DNA of 64,000 nucleotides, from NCBI RefSeq assembly GCF_900129825.1, contig NZ_FQWZ01000005.1, forward strand, positions 1-64,000. The letters run 5' to 3'. A program made the position numbers and the translations under genes. Below are positions 51,370 to 60,628 of this stretch, piece by piece (position 1 is the first letter of the stretch; the number at the start of each line of letters is the position of its first letter). This DNA comes from Hydrocarboniphaga daqingensis (GTDB lineage Bacteria; Pseudomonadota; Gammaproteobacteria; Nevskiales; Nevskiaceae). A model generated the notes under the pieces. That model did no database searches and was not told the origin of the DNA. It saw only the letters and a list, made by a program, of their open reading frames with translations.

Positions 51370-53895
51370 TCACGCGGCGCGGGCCTCACTGGCTTGTGGC
51401 AACCAGGTCTCCCAGCGGCCCTGGTTCCAGTGCTCGATGTGGCGGTCGAGCGGGTCGATCCGGAACAGATGCAGCCACCGGTTGCCGACCAGCTGCGCAA
51501 CCACCTGATGGCGAGCGGTGATGGCGGTGATCCGTTCGCGGGGCGCTTCGATGAACACCGACAGCCGCAGTGGCTCATGACGCCAGCGTTCGCCGTCATG
51601 CAGCGACTGCAGCGGTAAGCCAATCCGCAGGTCGCCGGCATTGCCTTCGAACACGCCGATGCGGCCGCCGACGACGTTGTGCAGCAGCTTGTTGCCGCAG
51701 CCGAAGCGCAGGTTGTCGACCGTCGAGGCGTAGTACTGCAGGTTGATCCAGTGCGCGACCACCATCGGCGCGGTCATGATCTGCTCCAGCACGCTGCCGT
51801 CGACGTCACGCTGCGGATCGTATTCGTGCAGGAAGCTGCGGCCGGCCAGACGCAGGCCGCGCGTGCGCGAACGCGGCGCGACGATGAAGGCCGCGTTGTT
51901 CGCCAAACCCCATTCCGGGCGGGTTTGCGACCAGTCGCAGGCGCGCCGCTGCAGTTGTTGCAGCAGGCGCTTGTCGGCCTGGTCGGCGTCCAGGCGCGGG
52001 TCGAGCCGCGCCCCGCTGAGCTGCCCGTTGCCGCAGCGCTCGGCGCGGGCGATGCGGCCGGCGCTGTCCAGCGTGGCCTGCAAGGCGCGCAGATCGGTGG
52101 GGCTGCCCGGCGGCGCCAGATCGGTGTCGAACAGCTCGATCTGATCGGTCGTGGTGTTGTGCAGCGCGGCGATGAAGCGCGTGGTGCGCGGGACGGTGAC
52201 GCCTTCGGCGACCAGTGCCGCGCGAACGTCGGCGTCGTTCAGCAACATCGCCAGCGCGCGGGCGTTGGCTTCTCCGGTCTGTCCGCAACAGGCGCCGCAG
52301 TCCAGCGAGGCGGCGTGTGGATTGTTGGCGCTGGTACTGCCGTGGCCGACCAGCAACACGATGCGTGCGAACCGCGGACCCAGGTTCATGGCTTTGAGGA
52401 TGCGCGCGGCCAGTTGAGCGCGTTCGATCGGCGTCGCGCCGGGGCCCGACGTCAGCAGCGGGCGCAGCAATTGCGCCTCGTAGGGTTTCAAGCCGGCCGA
52501 ACTCGGCTGCTGCGGCGCGCGGATGCGCGGCAGGCTGCGCCGCAGCAGCGCACCCGCCAGCGCCAGACCCGTGGTTTCGATCCGGGTGAAGGCCGTGCCC
52601 GGCATGCGCTCGAACCGATCCCAGACGTCACCGGCCGCGAGTCGCTGCTGGCGCCGCGTGGCGAGCAGCGCATCGGTTGCGCTGCTGCTGCTGCGGTCCA
52701 CGACGTCCATCGCCGGCGCCAGCAAGCCCGGCAGCTGCGGTCGAGACGACGAAGTGCCCAGCGGCGTGTACCGAACTGGCAGGCCGAAGAAGCCAGCAAA
52801 GCCCAGTGTCTGCGCGCTCGGCAGCACGGTTTCCAGGGCGCGCCGCATCGGCTCGGACCGCACGTCGATGCAGAACACCGCTTGCACCGTCGGCGTCATC
52901 GGCAGCTCCGGATCGCGGGGCTGCGACAGCGCGCTGACCAGCGGACGCTGGTAGGCAATCTCTTGCGCGCGCAACCACAGGCCGCGGATCGAGTGGCCGT
53001 CACCGGTTAGACCACCGTCGTTGCTGCTGGCCGCCAGCGTCGCGGAGTGCCAGTTGCTGCACCAGCGGCTCCAGGCCGAACCGACGCCGCGCGCACCGTC
53101 GTCGATCAGCAGCTCCCAGGCCAGCCGGATTGCCAGCAACTGCGCGATATGGTCGTCGTCGGCGTTGGCCAGTCGTGCCTGCCAGCGCAGGTAGGCGCAC
53201 CAGGCTGCCCAGCCGTTGATTCTGAGCAGCGCCGTTTCTAGCAGCGTGACGCGCTCCGCGTCGTCGATATCGAACATCGACAGTACGGCGACGATCGTGG
53301 CACGGGGGTGGAGCGGCAGCTTCTCGGCACGCGCCTGCAGAGCCGGTTCGTGCCCGTCCAACGTCAGATCGTCGATCAGCGCCTGGCGCCAGCTCGCATA
53401 AAGACCCGCACCGGTCGCCGGTCGCCAGTCCGACTGATCTTGATCGAAGTAGGCCGCGCAGAACTGGCTGATCTGCTGGCTAATCGTGTCGGCCCAGGGC
53501 AGCTGCTGGCGGCGCCGGCGCTGCGGCTCGTGAGCATCCGACAGCAGCGGCAAGCGCGGCCGCTGCGGCTCGTCGCCCGCGATGGCGGTGATCAGATCGT
53601 CGGGCGTTGCGCTGCTGCTGACCTCGTTAAGCGCCAGTTGCAGATCGCTGCGCTGGATCGCGCCTGCCTGCCAGCGTTCACGAAAGTACTGATAGGGCAT
53701 CGTCAGCCGGCTGCCAGCACGCAGCGCCAGCTCATCGTCGACGGCTTCGAGTGTCTGGCCGATACGGCCCCAATGCGGGTTGACGGCGATGTAGCGGTCC
53801 AGCGGCCAGGTCGGCGCGATGCGCTGGCAAGCGGACTCGATATCCGTTTCCAGACGTTGAGGTGCCAGCGGTCGGGGCAGGGTGGCGGCGTTCAT
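51370..53895 (-). CDS. dabA: DabA-type inorganic carbon transporter subunit (DUF2309)
   Basis: An 841-residue protein of the DabA family, the carbonic-anhydrase-like, membrane-associated part of an energy-coupled CO2/bicarbonate uptake complex. Zinc-site residues match the family: Cys342 and Asp344 in FCIDVRSEP, His518 in VGHGSTSANNP and Cys533 in LDCGACCG, with the same spacing as in characterised DabA. HWGRIGQT and RSGPGATPIERAQ-like blocks are also present. The chosen ATG overlaps the dabB stop (TAATG); the frame is open upstream but only as a shadow of dabB. No RuBisCO or carboxysome genes are seen. Confidence 0.93.
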   Translation of the reverse strand: MNAATLPRPLAPQRLETDIESACQRIAPTWPLDRYIAVNPHWGRIGQTLEAVDDELALRAGSRLTMPYQYFRERWQAGAIQRSDLQLALNEVSSSATPDDLITAIAGDEPQRPRLPLLSDAHEPQRRRRQQLPWADTISQQISQFCAAYFDQDQSDWRPATGAGLYASWRQALIDDLTLDGHEPALQARAEKLPLHPRATIVAVLSMFDIDDAERVTLLETALLRINGWAAWCAYLRWQARLANADDDHIAQLLAIRLAWELLIDDGARGVGSAWSRWCSNWHSATLAASSNDGGLTGDGHSIRGLWLRAQEIAYQRPLVSALSQPRDPELPMTPTVQAVFCIDVRSEPMRRALETVLPSAQTLGFAGFFGLPVRYTPLGTSSSRPQLPGLLAPAMDVVDRSSSSATDALLATRRQQRLAAGDVWDRFERMPGTAFTRIETTGLALAGALLRRSLPRIRAPQQPSSAGLKPYEAQLLRPLLTSGPGATPIERAQLAARILKAMNLGPRFARIVLLVGHGSTSANNPHAASLDCGACCGQTGEANARALAMLLNDADVRAALVAEGVTVPRTTRFIAALHNTTTDQIELFDTDLAPPGSPTDLRALQATLDSAGRIARAERCGNGQLSGARLDPRLDADQADKRLLQQLQRRACDWSQTRPEWGLANNAAFIVAPRSRTRGLRLAGRSFLHEYDPQRDVDGSVLEQIMTAPMVVAHWINLQYYASTVDNLRFGCGNKLLHNVVGGRIGVFEGNAGDLRIGLPLQSLHDGERWRHEPLRLSVFIEAPRERITAITARHQVVAQLVGNRWLHLFRIDPLDRHIEHWNQGRWETWLPQASEARAA

Positions 53896-55418
53896 TAGTG
53901 ATCTCCGAAGTCGTGGGCGGCGGCGCGGGCTGGCGGCAAGATGCGAAAGCTCAGGCGCGTGAAGCGCTGGTCGAGGTGGAAGCCGGCGTAGGCGCGCGGG
54001 TGCAAGGCCAGCGCGAGGCGGCCGCGCGGATAGGCGGTCAGCCACAACTGGGCTGCATACAGCGCGGTGAACAGTGCGGCGACCCACAGCGACAGCAGCA
54101 GCGGCGGCGAGCTGGCAGCGGGCGGGACCAGCAGGCAGGCCAGCGCATGCAGCGCCAGCAAGGTCTGGGTCAGCAGCAGCACCCGCACCAAGCCGAGGCC
54201 CAGGCGCCACCGTCCGCGATACCGGACCGGCCACAGCAGCGGGGCCAGACCCAGGGCGGCCACCACCAGGGCGACCGCCGGCAGCTCGACGCCGGGCAGC
54301 GGCACCTGCCACAGCAGCGCCGACCCCTGGGCAATCAGCATCGTCAGCGGCATCGCCACCGCGCCGGCGACGATCAGTCGGCGGGGTGAGGGCAGGTGGA
54401 TCACCGGCGCCAGATCGGCGCGACGGCGCTGGTCGACGGTGCTGCCGGCGCTGAGGAACGCGTGGGCCTTGTACAGCGAGTGGGCCAGCAGGTGAAGGAA
54501 TGCCAGCTCGTACAAGCCCAGGCCGCATTCCATCAGCATGAAGCCCATCTGCGCGCAGGTGGACCAGGCCAGACGGACCTTGATGCTGATTCGCGTGATC
54601 ATCACCAGGCTGGCCAGCACCGCGGTCAGGCTGCCGCCGATGACCAGCAGCGCTTGGGCCGCAGGGGCCAGCTCAAGCAGCGACGCCAGACGGATCAGCA
54701 CGTAGCCGCCGATGTTGACGACACCGGCATGCAGCAGCGCTGACACCGGCGTCGGCGCCTCCATGACCTGGATCAGCCAGCCGTGCAGCGGCAGCTGCGC
54801 CGACTTGAGCATCGCGCCGAAGACCATCAGGACTGCGGCGGCTTGCAGCGACCAGGTCAGCGTCGGCAGCGCGCGCCATTGGGTGGTCAGTTGCTCGATC
54901 GACAGCGTGCCGGCTTCTCGGTAGATCAGCAGCAGCGCGCCGAACATCGCCAGCTCAGCGAGGCGGCTGGCGATGAACTTCTTGTGTGCTGCGCTCTGCG
55001 CGGCAGGGCGGTCGCGGTAGAAGGTCAGCAGGTGGTGCAGCGCAAAACTGCTGACGATCCAGGCACCCAGCAGCAGACCGAGATGGTCGGTCGCGACCAG
55101 CGTGCTGACCGACCCGAGCGTGACCAGCAGGGCCGCGACATAGCGCGGCTGGCCCTGCTCGCCGTCGAGATAGCGCTGTGAGTAATGCGCGATCACCGCG
55201 CCAAGCAGGCTCACCAGCGTCAGCATCGACAGCACCAGCGCGGACGTGCGAATCCAGTCGAGGGCGCTGGCGGCGATGCCGGCCGCGGTGATCAAGCTGG
55301 CCAATGTGGTCGCAGCGCCAGCACGGCGCCAGGCCAATGTGGGGCGCGCCCAGGCCAGCAGCGCGGCCCCGGCGTAGACGATGGACAGCAACAGCGGGAG
55401 TAGCGATTCAACAGGCAT
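53895..55418 (-). CDS. dabB: DabB-type proton-translocating membrane subunit (NuoL-like)
   Basis: A 507-residue membrane protein with about 13 helices, related to NuoL/MrpA. Conserved ion-channel block is KSAQLPLHGWLIQVMEAPTPVSALLHAGVVNIGGYVLIR (about 200-238), followed by KVRLAWSTCAQMGFM and HLLAHSLYKAHAFLSAG. It supplies proton or sodium flow to drive DabA. It is transcribed first and translationally coupled to dabA. The spacer to the divergent LysR gene is AT-rich and holds both promoters. Confidence 0.92.
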   Translation of the reverse strand: MPVESLLPLLLSIVYAGAALLAWARPTLAWRRAGAATTLASLITAAGIAASALDWIRTSALVLSMLTLVSLLGAVIAHYSQRYLDGEQGQPRYVAALLVTLGSVSTLVATDHLGLLLGAWIVSSFALHHLLTFYRDRPAAQSAAHKKFIASRLAELAMFGALLLIYREAGTLSIEQLTTQWRALPTLTWSLQAAAVLMVFGAMLKSAQLPLHGWLIQVMEAPTPVSALLHAGVVNIGGYVLIRLASLLELAPAAQALLVIGGSLTAVLASLVMITRISIKVRLAWSTCAQMGFMLMECGLGLYELAFLHLLAHSLYKAHAFLSAGSTVDQRRRADLAPVIHLPSPRRLIVAGAVAMPLTMLIAQGSALLWQVPLPGVELPAVALVVAALGLAPLLWPVRYRGRWRLGLGLVRVLLLTQTLLALHALACLLVPPAASSPPLLLSLWVAALFTALYAAQLWLTAYPRGRLALALHPRAYAGFHLDQRFTRLSFRILPPARAAAHDFGDH

Positions 55419-55518
55419 CCATGCGCTCCGGGTAGTGGGGGTACGCGCATTCTGTTGACCGCCAAATAATTAATAAAATAGATTGATAAGAACGTACCGT
55501 TCGATTCAGGAGAACGAT
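55419..55518. promoter_or_regulatory. Divergent AT-rich promoter region dabB / LysR
   Basis: A 100-base spacer much richer in A and T than its surroundings (AATTAATAAAATAGATTGAT). It must hold the promoters for dabB and the regulator, and LysR-type control of the divergent operon is the usual arrangement. No exact T-N11-A operator can be fixed by eye. Confidence 0.5.
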
Positions 55519-56409
55519 TTGCGGCGCTTGAACTACCACCATCTGCAGTACTTCTGGGTCGTGGCGAAGGAAGGCCACCTGACACGCGCTGCCGAGCAAC
55601 TCCACGTGTCGCAGTCGGCGCTGTCGGCGCAGATCCGTCAGCTCGAAGAGCAACTTGGACGGCCGCTGTTCGTCCGTGAGGGCCGCAGCCTGGTGTTGAC
55701 CGAGGTCGGCCGCGTCGTACTCGACTATGCCGACAGCATTTTTTCGCTGGGCAGCGAGTTGCTGGCGACGATCCGGGGTGGCGAGGGCGGCGGGGTTCAG
55801 CGACTGCGGGTCGGCGCCGTGTCGACCTTGTCGCGAAACTTCCAGGAAAACTTCCTGCGGCCGGTGGTCGGTATCGATCAGGTCCGGCTGCTACTGCAGT
55901 CGGGCAGCATCGACGAGTTGCTGGCCGCGCTGGCGGTACACAAGCTCGATCTGGTGCTGTCCAACAGTGCGGTGGCCTCGGATGCCCAGCAGGCTTGGCG
56001 CTGCCGGCGGGTCGCGCGCCAGCCGGTGTGCCTGGTCGGCCGTCCGCGCGCGACTGACCAGCCGTTCCGGTATCCGGAGGACCTGACCACGGTGCGCCTG
56101 CTGCTGCCGGGCCGCAGCAGCGACATCCGGGCGCAGTTCGACCTGCTATGCGAGTCGCTGCGGATCGAAGTCGAGCCTCATGCCGAAGTCGACGACATGG
56201 CGATGCTGCGTCTGCTGGCGCGTGATTCGGCCGGCGTCGCCGTGGTGCCGTCGGTCGTGGTCCAGGACGAGTTGCGCGACGGCGCGCTGCAGCAGTACTG
56301 CGTGCTGCCCAAAGTGTTCGAAAACTTCTACGCGATCACCACGCGCCGTCAGTTCGAGTCCAGCGCGCTCAAGCTGCTGTTGTCGGGCGACGAGCCGGCG
56401 GTGCTTTAG
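55519..56409 (+). CDS. LysR-family regulator (NhaR-like), probable dab regulator
   Basis: A 296-residue LysR-type regulator. HTH at the N terminus (LNYHHLQYFWVVAKEGHLTRAAEQLHVSQSALSAQIRQLEEQLGR) and a ligand-binding domain from about residue 90. The opening 'LNYHHLxYFW' is typical of NhaR-type proteins. A TTG start with AGGAG six bases before is clearly better than the earlier alternatives. Divergent from dabB-dabA, so regulation of carbon uptake by CO2, pH or Na+ is likely. Confidence 0.88.
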   Translation: MRRLNYHHLQYFWVVAKEGHLTRAAEQLHVSQSALSAQIRQLEEQLGRPLFVREGRSLVLTEVGRVVLDYADSIFSLGSELLATIRGGEGGGVQRLRVGAVSTLSRNFQENFLRPVVGIDQVRLLLQSGSIDELLAALAVHKLDLVLSNSAVASDAQQAWRCRRVARQPVCLVGRPRATDQPFRYPEDLTTVRLLLPGRSSDIRAQFDLLCESLRIEVEPHAEVDDMAMLRLLARDSAGVAVVPSVVVQDELRDGALQQYCVLPKVFENFYAITTRRQFESSALKLLLSGDEPAVL

Positions 56410-56501
56410 ACTGGGCTGGATCCCTTCTGAGTCTGCGGCGCCATGCCGATGCCCTGTTGCCCTGATGACCACGCCGGCCTAGGGTCCCGCGGGCGCCGTC
56501 C

Positions 56502-58880
56502 GTGAGCGCGTATCAGCCGCGCTGGCCCGGCAGCGTGCGCGCCCGCTTCATCGGGCTGGTGCTGACCATCACGACGCTGGCACTGCTGCTGGCCGGCGTG
56601 GCCCTGCTGAGCTACGAACTGGCGCGACGACAACCGACCTGGAGCGCCCCGCTCTTCAGCAGCGCACAGATGCTGGCAGTGCTGATTGCCGTGATCGTCG
56701 TCAGCGTGTTCAGCCTGCTGCTGGCGCTGCGGCTGTCGCTGGGTTTGCAGCGAGCGGTCAGTGAGCCGCTGTTGGCGATCACGCGAGCGGCTCGACGGAT
56801 CGTCGTTCGGCGCGATTACTCGGTGCGGGTTGCTGCCGTCAGCGATGGCGAAATGGACCTGGTTATCACGGCGTTCAATCGGATGCTCGATGAAGTGCAG
56901 GAGCGGACCCGGGCTCTGGAACAGTCCAATCTGTCGTTGATGACGCAGATCGCCGAGCGTTACGCCACGCAAACCGCGCTGGCCCGCGCCAATACGCGAC
57001 TGGAGTCGACGATGGCGGCCGCCGAGATCGGCGGTTGGATCACCGACCTTGCCAGCGGCGAGTTCACGCCCGATCGCAATTTCGCCGCGCTGTACGGGCA
57101 TCCCGACGACGAGATGCTGCGGCTCGATCCTCAGCGCCGCTATCGGCAGATCCATGATCAGGATCGCGCTCGTTTCCAGGCAGCTGAAGCCGACGCGCTG
57201 CGCAGCGGCTCGTTGACGTCGGTGGAGTTCCGAATCGTGCAGCCTGACGGCGGCGTGCGCTGGGTGATCGCCCGCGGCAAAGTACAGTTCGATGCCGATG
57301 CGCAGCCGCAGCTACTGGCCGGGCTGTTGATCGACATCACCGCACAGAAGCAGGCCGAGCAGCAGCGGCGCGACAGCGAGAGCGTCTACCGCGCGATCGG
57401 CGAATCGATCGATTACGGCGTGTGGATTACCGACGATTCGGGACGCTGCACGTATGCCAGTGATTCGTTTCTCGCGCTGACCGGCCTGAGCCAGGCGCAA
57501 TGCACCGAGTTTGGCTGGAGCAGTGCACTGCATCCAGACGATGCCGAAGCCACGATCGCAGCCTGGAAGGATTGCGTGCGCACCGGCAATGCCTGGTATC
57601 GAGAACATCGCATCGTCGGTGCCGACGGGCATTACCACGCGGTGCTCGCCCAAGGCGTGCCGATGCGCCGCGACGACGGCCGCATCTATGGCTGGGCCGG
57701 CATCAATCTGGATATCAGCCGGCTCAAGCGCACCGAAGAAGCGCTACTTGAAGCGGATCGACGCAAGGATGAGTTCCTGGCGACGCTGGCGCACGAACTG
57801 CGCAATCCCTTGGCGCCGATCCGGCATGCGACCCAGTTGCTCGATGCGCCGGGAACGACGGACGAGCAGCGGCAGTGGGGCCGCGAGGTTATTGCGCGCC
57901 AGGTCCAACACATGGCGCTGCTGCTCGACGACCTGCTCGATGTATCGCGGATCACGCGGCGGCGGCTGGCACTGAAGTCCGACGATGTCAGCCTGAAGGC
58001 GATCATCGATGCCGCGGTCGAAACCGCTCGCCCGCTCATCGAAGCACGCTCGCATCAGCTTCATCTGCAGCTGCCGGCATTGCCGGTGGTGTTGCACGCT
58101 GACCCGTTGCGACTGTCGCAAGCGCTGTCCAACCTGCTGACCAACGCTGCCAAGTACACCGATGTCGGCGGCCGGATCACGCTGGCTGCCGATGTCGGCG
58201 CCGACGGATTGCGCGTGCGCGTCACCGACAACGGCATCGGCCTGTCAGCAGAGGCGATCCCGCGCGTGTTCGAGATGTTCTCGCAGATCGACAGCGCGCT
58301 CGAACGCAGTCAAGGCGGGCTGGGTATCGGCTTGGCGCTGGTACGCGGTTTGGTCGAGTTGCATGGCGGCACGATCGACGTCGGCAGCCCAGGCTTGGGG
58401 CAGGGCACCACGTTCACGATTCGCTTGCCGCGCAGGCTGTTGCGAGATGGCGGCGTTACCGCAGTGGCGGCGACGCCCGGCGTGGCCGCGGCGCAGACGA
58501 TGCGTCAGATGCTGCTGGTGGCCGACGACAACTGCGACGCAGCGGATTCCTTGGCGATGCTGCTGCGCTTGCAGGGCTATCAGGTCAGCGTCGCCTACAG
58601 CGGCCCGGCCGCGTTGGCGCAGGCACTCGACCTGCAACCGGCCGCGATGGTGCTCGACATCGGCATGCCGGGCATGACCGGTTATGAACTGGCGCAGCAG
58701 ATTCGCCAGCAGCCTTGGGGCCGTGATGCGCTGCTGATTGCGCTGACCGGCTGGGGTCAAAAGGAGGACGTCGATCGTGCCTTGCAAATCGGCTTTGATC
58801 ATCACTTCGTCAAGCCGGTCGACTTTCCGAAACTGCAGCAGCAGTTGCAGCAAGGGCTGCTGCAGCGGCAGCCGGGGTAA
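56502..58880 (+). CDS. Membrane hybrid sensor kinase (HAMP-PAS-PAS-HisKA-HATPase-REC)
   Basis: A 792-residue kinase with GTG start. Two close N-terminal helices (FIGLVLTITTLALLLAGVALL and AQMLAVLIAVIVVSVFSLLLAL) leave only about 25 residues outside, then HAMP (about 90-145), two PAS domains (about 165-285 and 290-415), HisKA with DEFLATLAHELRNPLAPIRH, HATPase_c (NLLTNAAKY, DNGIGL, GGLGIGLAL) and a receiver with MVLDIGMPGMTG. The short sensor loop and PAS pair suggest sensing within the membrane or cytoplasm. Kinase and receiver parts are highly similar to the other hybrid kinase in the window. No partner regulator is adjacent. Confidence 0.92.
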   Translation: MSAYQPRWPGSVRARFIGLVLTITTLALLLAGVALLSYELARRQPTWSAPLFSSAQMLAVLIAVIVVSVFSLLLALRLSLGLQRAVSEPLLAITRAARRIVVRRDYSVRVAAVSDGEMDLVITAFNRMLDEVQERTRALEQSNLSLMTQIAERYATQTALARANTRLESTMAAAEIGGWITDLASGEFTPDRNFAALYGHPDDEMLRLDPQRRYRQIHDQDRARFQAAEADALRSGSLTSVEFRIVQPDGGVRWVIARGKVQFDADAQPQLLAGLLIDITAQKQAEQQRRDSESVYRAIGESIDYGVWITDDSGRCTYASDSFLALTGLSQAQCTEFGWSSALHPDDAEATIAAWKDCVRTGNAWYREHRIVGADGHYHAVLAQGVPMRRDDGRIYGWAGINLDISRLKRTEEALLEADRRKDEFLATLAHELRNPLAPIRHATQLLDAPGTTDEQRQWGREVIARQVQHMALLLDDLLDVSRITRRRLALKSDDVSLKAIIDAAVETARPLIEARSHQLHLQLPALPVVLHADPLRLSQALSNLLTNAAKYTDVGGRITLAADVGADGLRVRVTDNGIGLSAEAIPRVFEMFSQIDSALERSQGGLGIGLALVRGLVELHGGTIDVGSPGLGQGTTFTIRLPRRLLRDGGVTAVAATPGVAAAQTMRQMLLVADDNCDAADSLAMLLRLQGYQVSVAYSGPAALAQALDLQPAAMVLDIGMPGMTGYELAQQIRQQPWGRDALLIALTGWGQKEDVDRALQIGFDHHFVKPVDFPKLQQQLQQGLLQRQPG

Positions 58881-58948
58881 GTCGAAAGCGCCTGCGCGGC
58901 GCCGTGCGGCCTATCAGACGCGAGCGACGTGGGCGCCAGGCGCGACGA

Positions 58949-60406
58949 TCAGGCGGGCGCCGCGGCGGCGGCCTGGATGCCCGCCAGGCGCCCGAAGTAC
59001 GTTACGTCCGCCACCGACATGCCGCTGGCGTAACCCTGAGAATTGCGCGGGATACCCGCCACCGTTCGGCCCGCCGCATACAGGCCCGCAATCGGATCAC
59101 CATCGCTGTCGAGCACTTCGCCGGTGGGGCGTACGTCGAGCCCGCCAAGCGTGAACACGGGCGGCTTTAGGTCGGACAACCGATAGCTGCTCAGCGCATA
59201 CGGCGGTGTCGTCAGCGGCGCCAGATAGTCGGGGCTCTTGTGGAAAAGCGGGTCCTCGCCGCGCGCGGCATGCTCGTTGTAGAACGCGACGGTCTGCTGC
59301 AGCGCCCTGGGGGGCAGTCCGGCGTCACGCTCGACTTCGGCCACCGTGTCGCCAACGGCGACGATCTCGGTCTGGATATAGGCCGGGCGATCAAAAAAGC
59401 GGTTGTCGATGAACAGATAGACGCGTGGATCGGGTTGGGCGTGGATGTAGTGTCCAAGCCGCGCCAGATAGATGTCTTCGTTGATGAAGCGTTGACCCGC
59501 GGCATTGACGAAGATGCCGTACGTCAGCTGCGCCGGGGGATAGTGCGCAACGCCGACGAAAGCTTCGCCCATGTTGATCGCCTGGCCACCGGCCGCCACG
59601 CCCATCAGGATGCCGTCGCCGCGATCACCCGGGTTGCCGTGGCGCAGCGCCACCGCATCCAGCGATGGAATGTGCCGGCGCGTCATTGCCTCGTTCATGA
59701 TGAAGCCGCCGGTGGTCAGCACCACGCCGCGCCGGGCTTCGATGAACTGACGCTCGCCGAAACGGCGCGCGACGATGCCGCGGACGCGGCCGCTGTCGTC
59801 CTGGATCAACTGCTGAGCCCGTGTATCGAACTGCGTACGAACGCCTGCCTCCGTGACGCGCGCCACCAGCGCTGCCATCACGCGCAGTCCGCCTTCGTGG
59901 TTGGCGTCGGCCGGCAGATGGCCATGCGGCACGGCCGCCGCGACTGTGTTGAACGGATACGACTGCTCGTTGCCGGTGTACTGCAGCGAATCGCCGGTCA
60001 TCGCCACCACGTCGCGTCCGGCGTAGAAGCCGCGCTTGTAGACCACGCCGAGCGCTTCCATCCAGTCGAAGTGCGCTGCTGCGTTGTCGACGAACTGTCG
60101 CAGCCGTGCTTCGTCGGTGTTGTCGCCGAAGCAGGCTTTCAGGTACGCATAGAAGTTGTCGGTGGTTTCGGTAAAGCCCAGCTCGCGCTGCAGACGGGTG
60201 CCGCCGCCGCCACCGAGGAACATTTCGCAAGCCGACATCATCGTCGACCCGCCGGCTCCACTGGCCTGTTCGATCAGCAGCACCTCGGCCCCTGCGCGGC
60301 GTGCTTCCAGCGCGGCACAGCCACCGGCACCACCGTAGCCGCAGACGACGACGTCCGCGGTCAGGTCGAAGTGCCGGACGTCTTCGTAGCGAACGATGCG
60401 TTTCAT
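58949..60406 (-). CDS. FAD-dependent dehydrogenase (ketosteroid dehydrogenase/fumarate reductase-like)
   Basis: A 485-residue flavoprotein of the FAD_binding_2 class. N-terminal dinucleotide motif VVVCGYGGAGGCAALEARRAG, a GGSTMMSA flavin contact, and the C-terminal FTLGGLDVRPTGEVLD and GLYAAGRTVAG. Such enzymes include 3-ketosteroid delta-1-dehydrogenases and fumarate reductase-like proteins. It lacks signal peptide and haem sites. Last gene of an operon with a Rieske oxygenase, SDR and rubredoxin, so ring dehydrogenation of a steroid- or terpenoid-like substrate is plausible (inference). Confidence 0.87.
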   Translation of the reverse strand: MKRIVRYEDVRHFDLTADVVVCGYGGAGGCAALEARRAGAEVLLIEQASGAGGSTMMSACEMFLGGGGGTRLQRELGFTETTDNFYAYLKACFGDNTDEARLRQFVDNAAAHFDWMEALGVVYKRGFYAGRDVVAMTGDSLQYTGNEQSYPFNTVAAAVPHGHLPADANHEGGLRVMAALVARVTEAGVRTQFDTRAQQLIQDDSGRVRGIVARRFGERQFIEARRGVVLTTGGFIMNEAMTRRHIPSLDAVALRHGNPGDRGDGILMGVAAGGQAINMGEAFVGVAHYPPAQLTYGIFVNAAGQRFINEDIYLARLGHYIHAQPDPRVYLFIDNRFFDRPAYIQTEIVAVGDTVAEVERDAGLPPRALQQTVAFYNEHAARGEDPLFHKSPDYLAPLTTPPYALSSYRLSDLKPPVFTLGGLDVRPTGEVLDSDGDPIAGLYAAGRTVAGIPRNSQGYASGMSVADVTYFGRLAGIQAAAAAPA

Positions 60407-60445
60407 TCAAGACTCACAGGGTGGGCAACGACACAGGGGCGCGGC

Positions 60446-60616
60446 TCACGCCCCCATCAGCACCATCTGGAACTGCGGCTTTTCGACGCCGCAGTCGGGG
60501 CATAGCCAGTCATCAGGCACCTCGTCCCAGCGCGTGCCGGCTGGCAGCCCATGCTCCGGGTCACCGACGGCCTCGTCGTAGATATAGCCGCAGATTTCAC
60601 ATTCCCAGCGCGCCAT
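60446..60616 (-). CDS. Rubredoxin
   Basis: A 56-residue rubredoxin: ECEICGYIYDEAVGDPEHGL at the start and WLCPDCGVEK near residue 39, the two CxxC iron-binding pairs, plus the conserved GTRWDEVPDDW loop. It is a small one-electron carrier. It is 39 bases before the FAD enzyme gene and 12 bases behind the SDR gene. The likely partner is the Rieske oxygenase of the same operon, which otherwise has no obvious electron donor here. Confidence 0.96.
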   Translation of the reverse strand: MARWECEICGYIYDEAVGDPEHGLPAGTRWDEVPDDWLCPDCGVEKPQFQMVLMGA

Positions 60617-60628
60617 CGTCGCCCGGCC

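Noticed and set aside
51679..53010. 443-residue open frame antisense to dabA
   Set aside because: Composition typical of reverse-strand shadow (Arg/Gln/Ala); dabA motifs on the other strand are intact.
53896..54528. Extension making DabA 1052 residues
   Set aside because: The added 211 residues are Ala/Arg/Pro-rich out-of-frame translation of dabB, and the DabA family starts near the ATG that overlaps the dabB stop.
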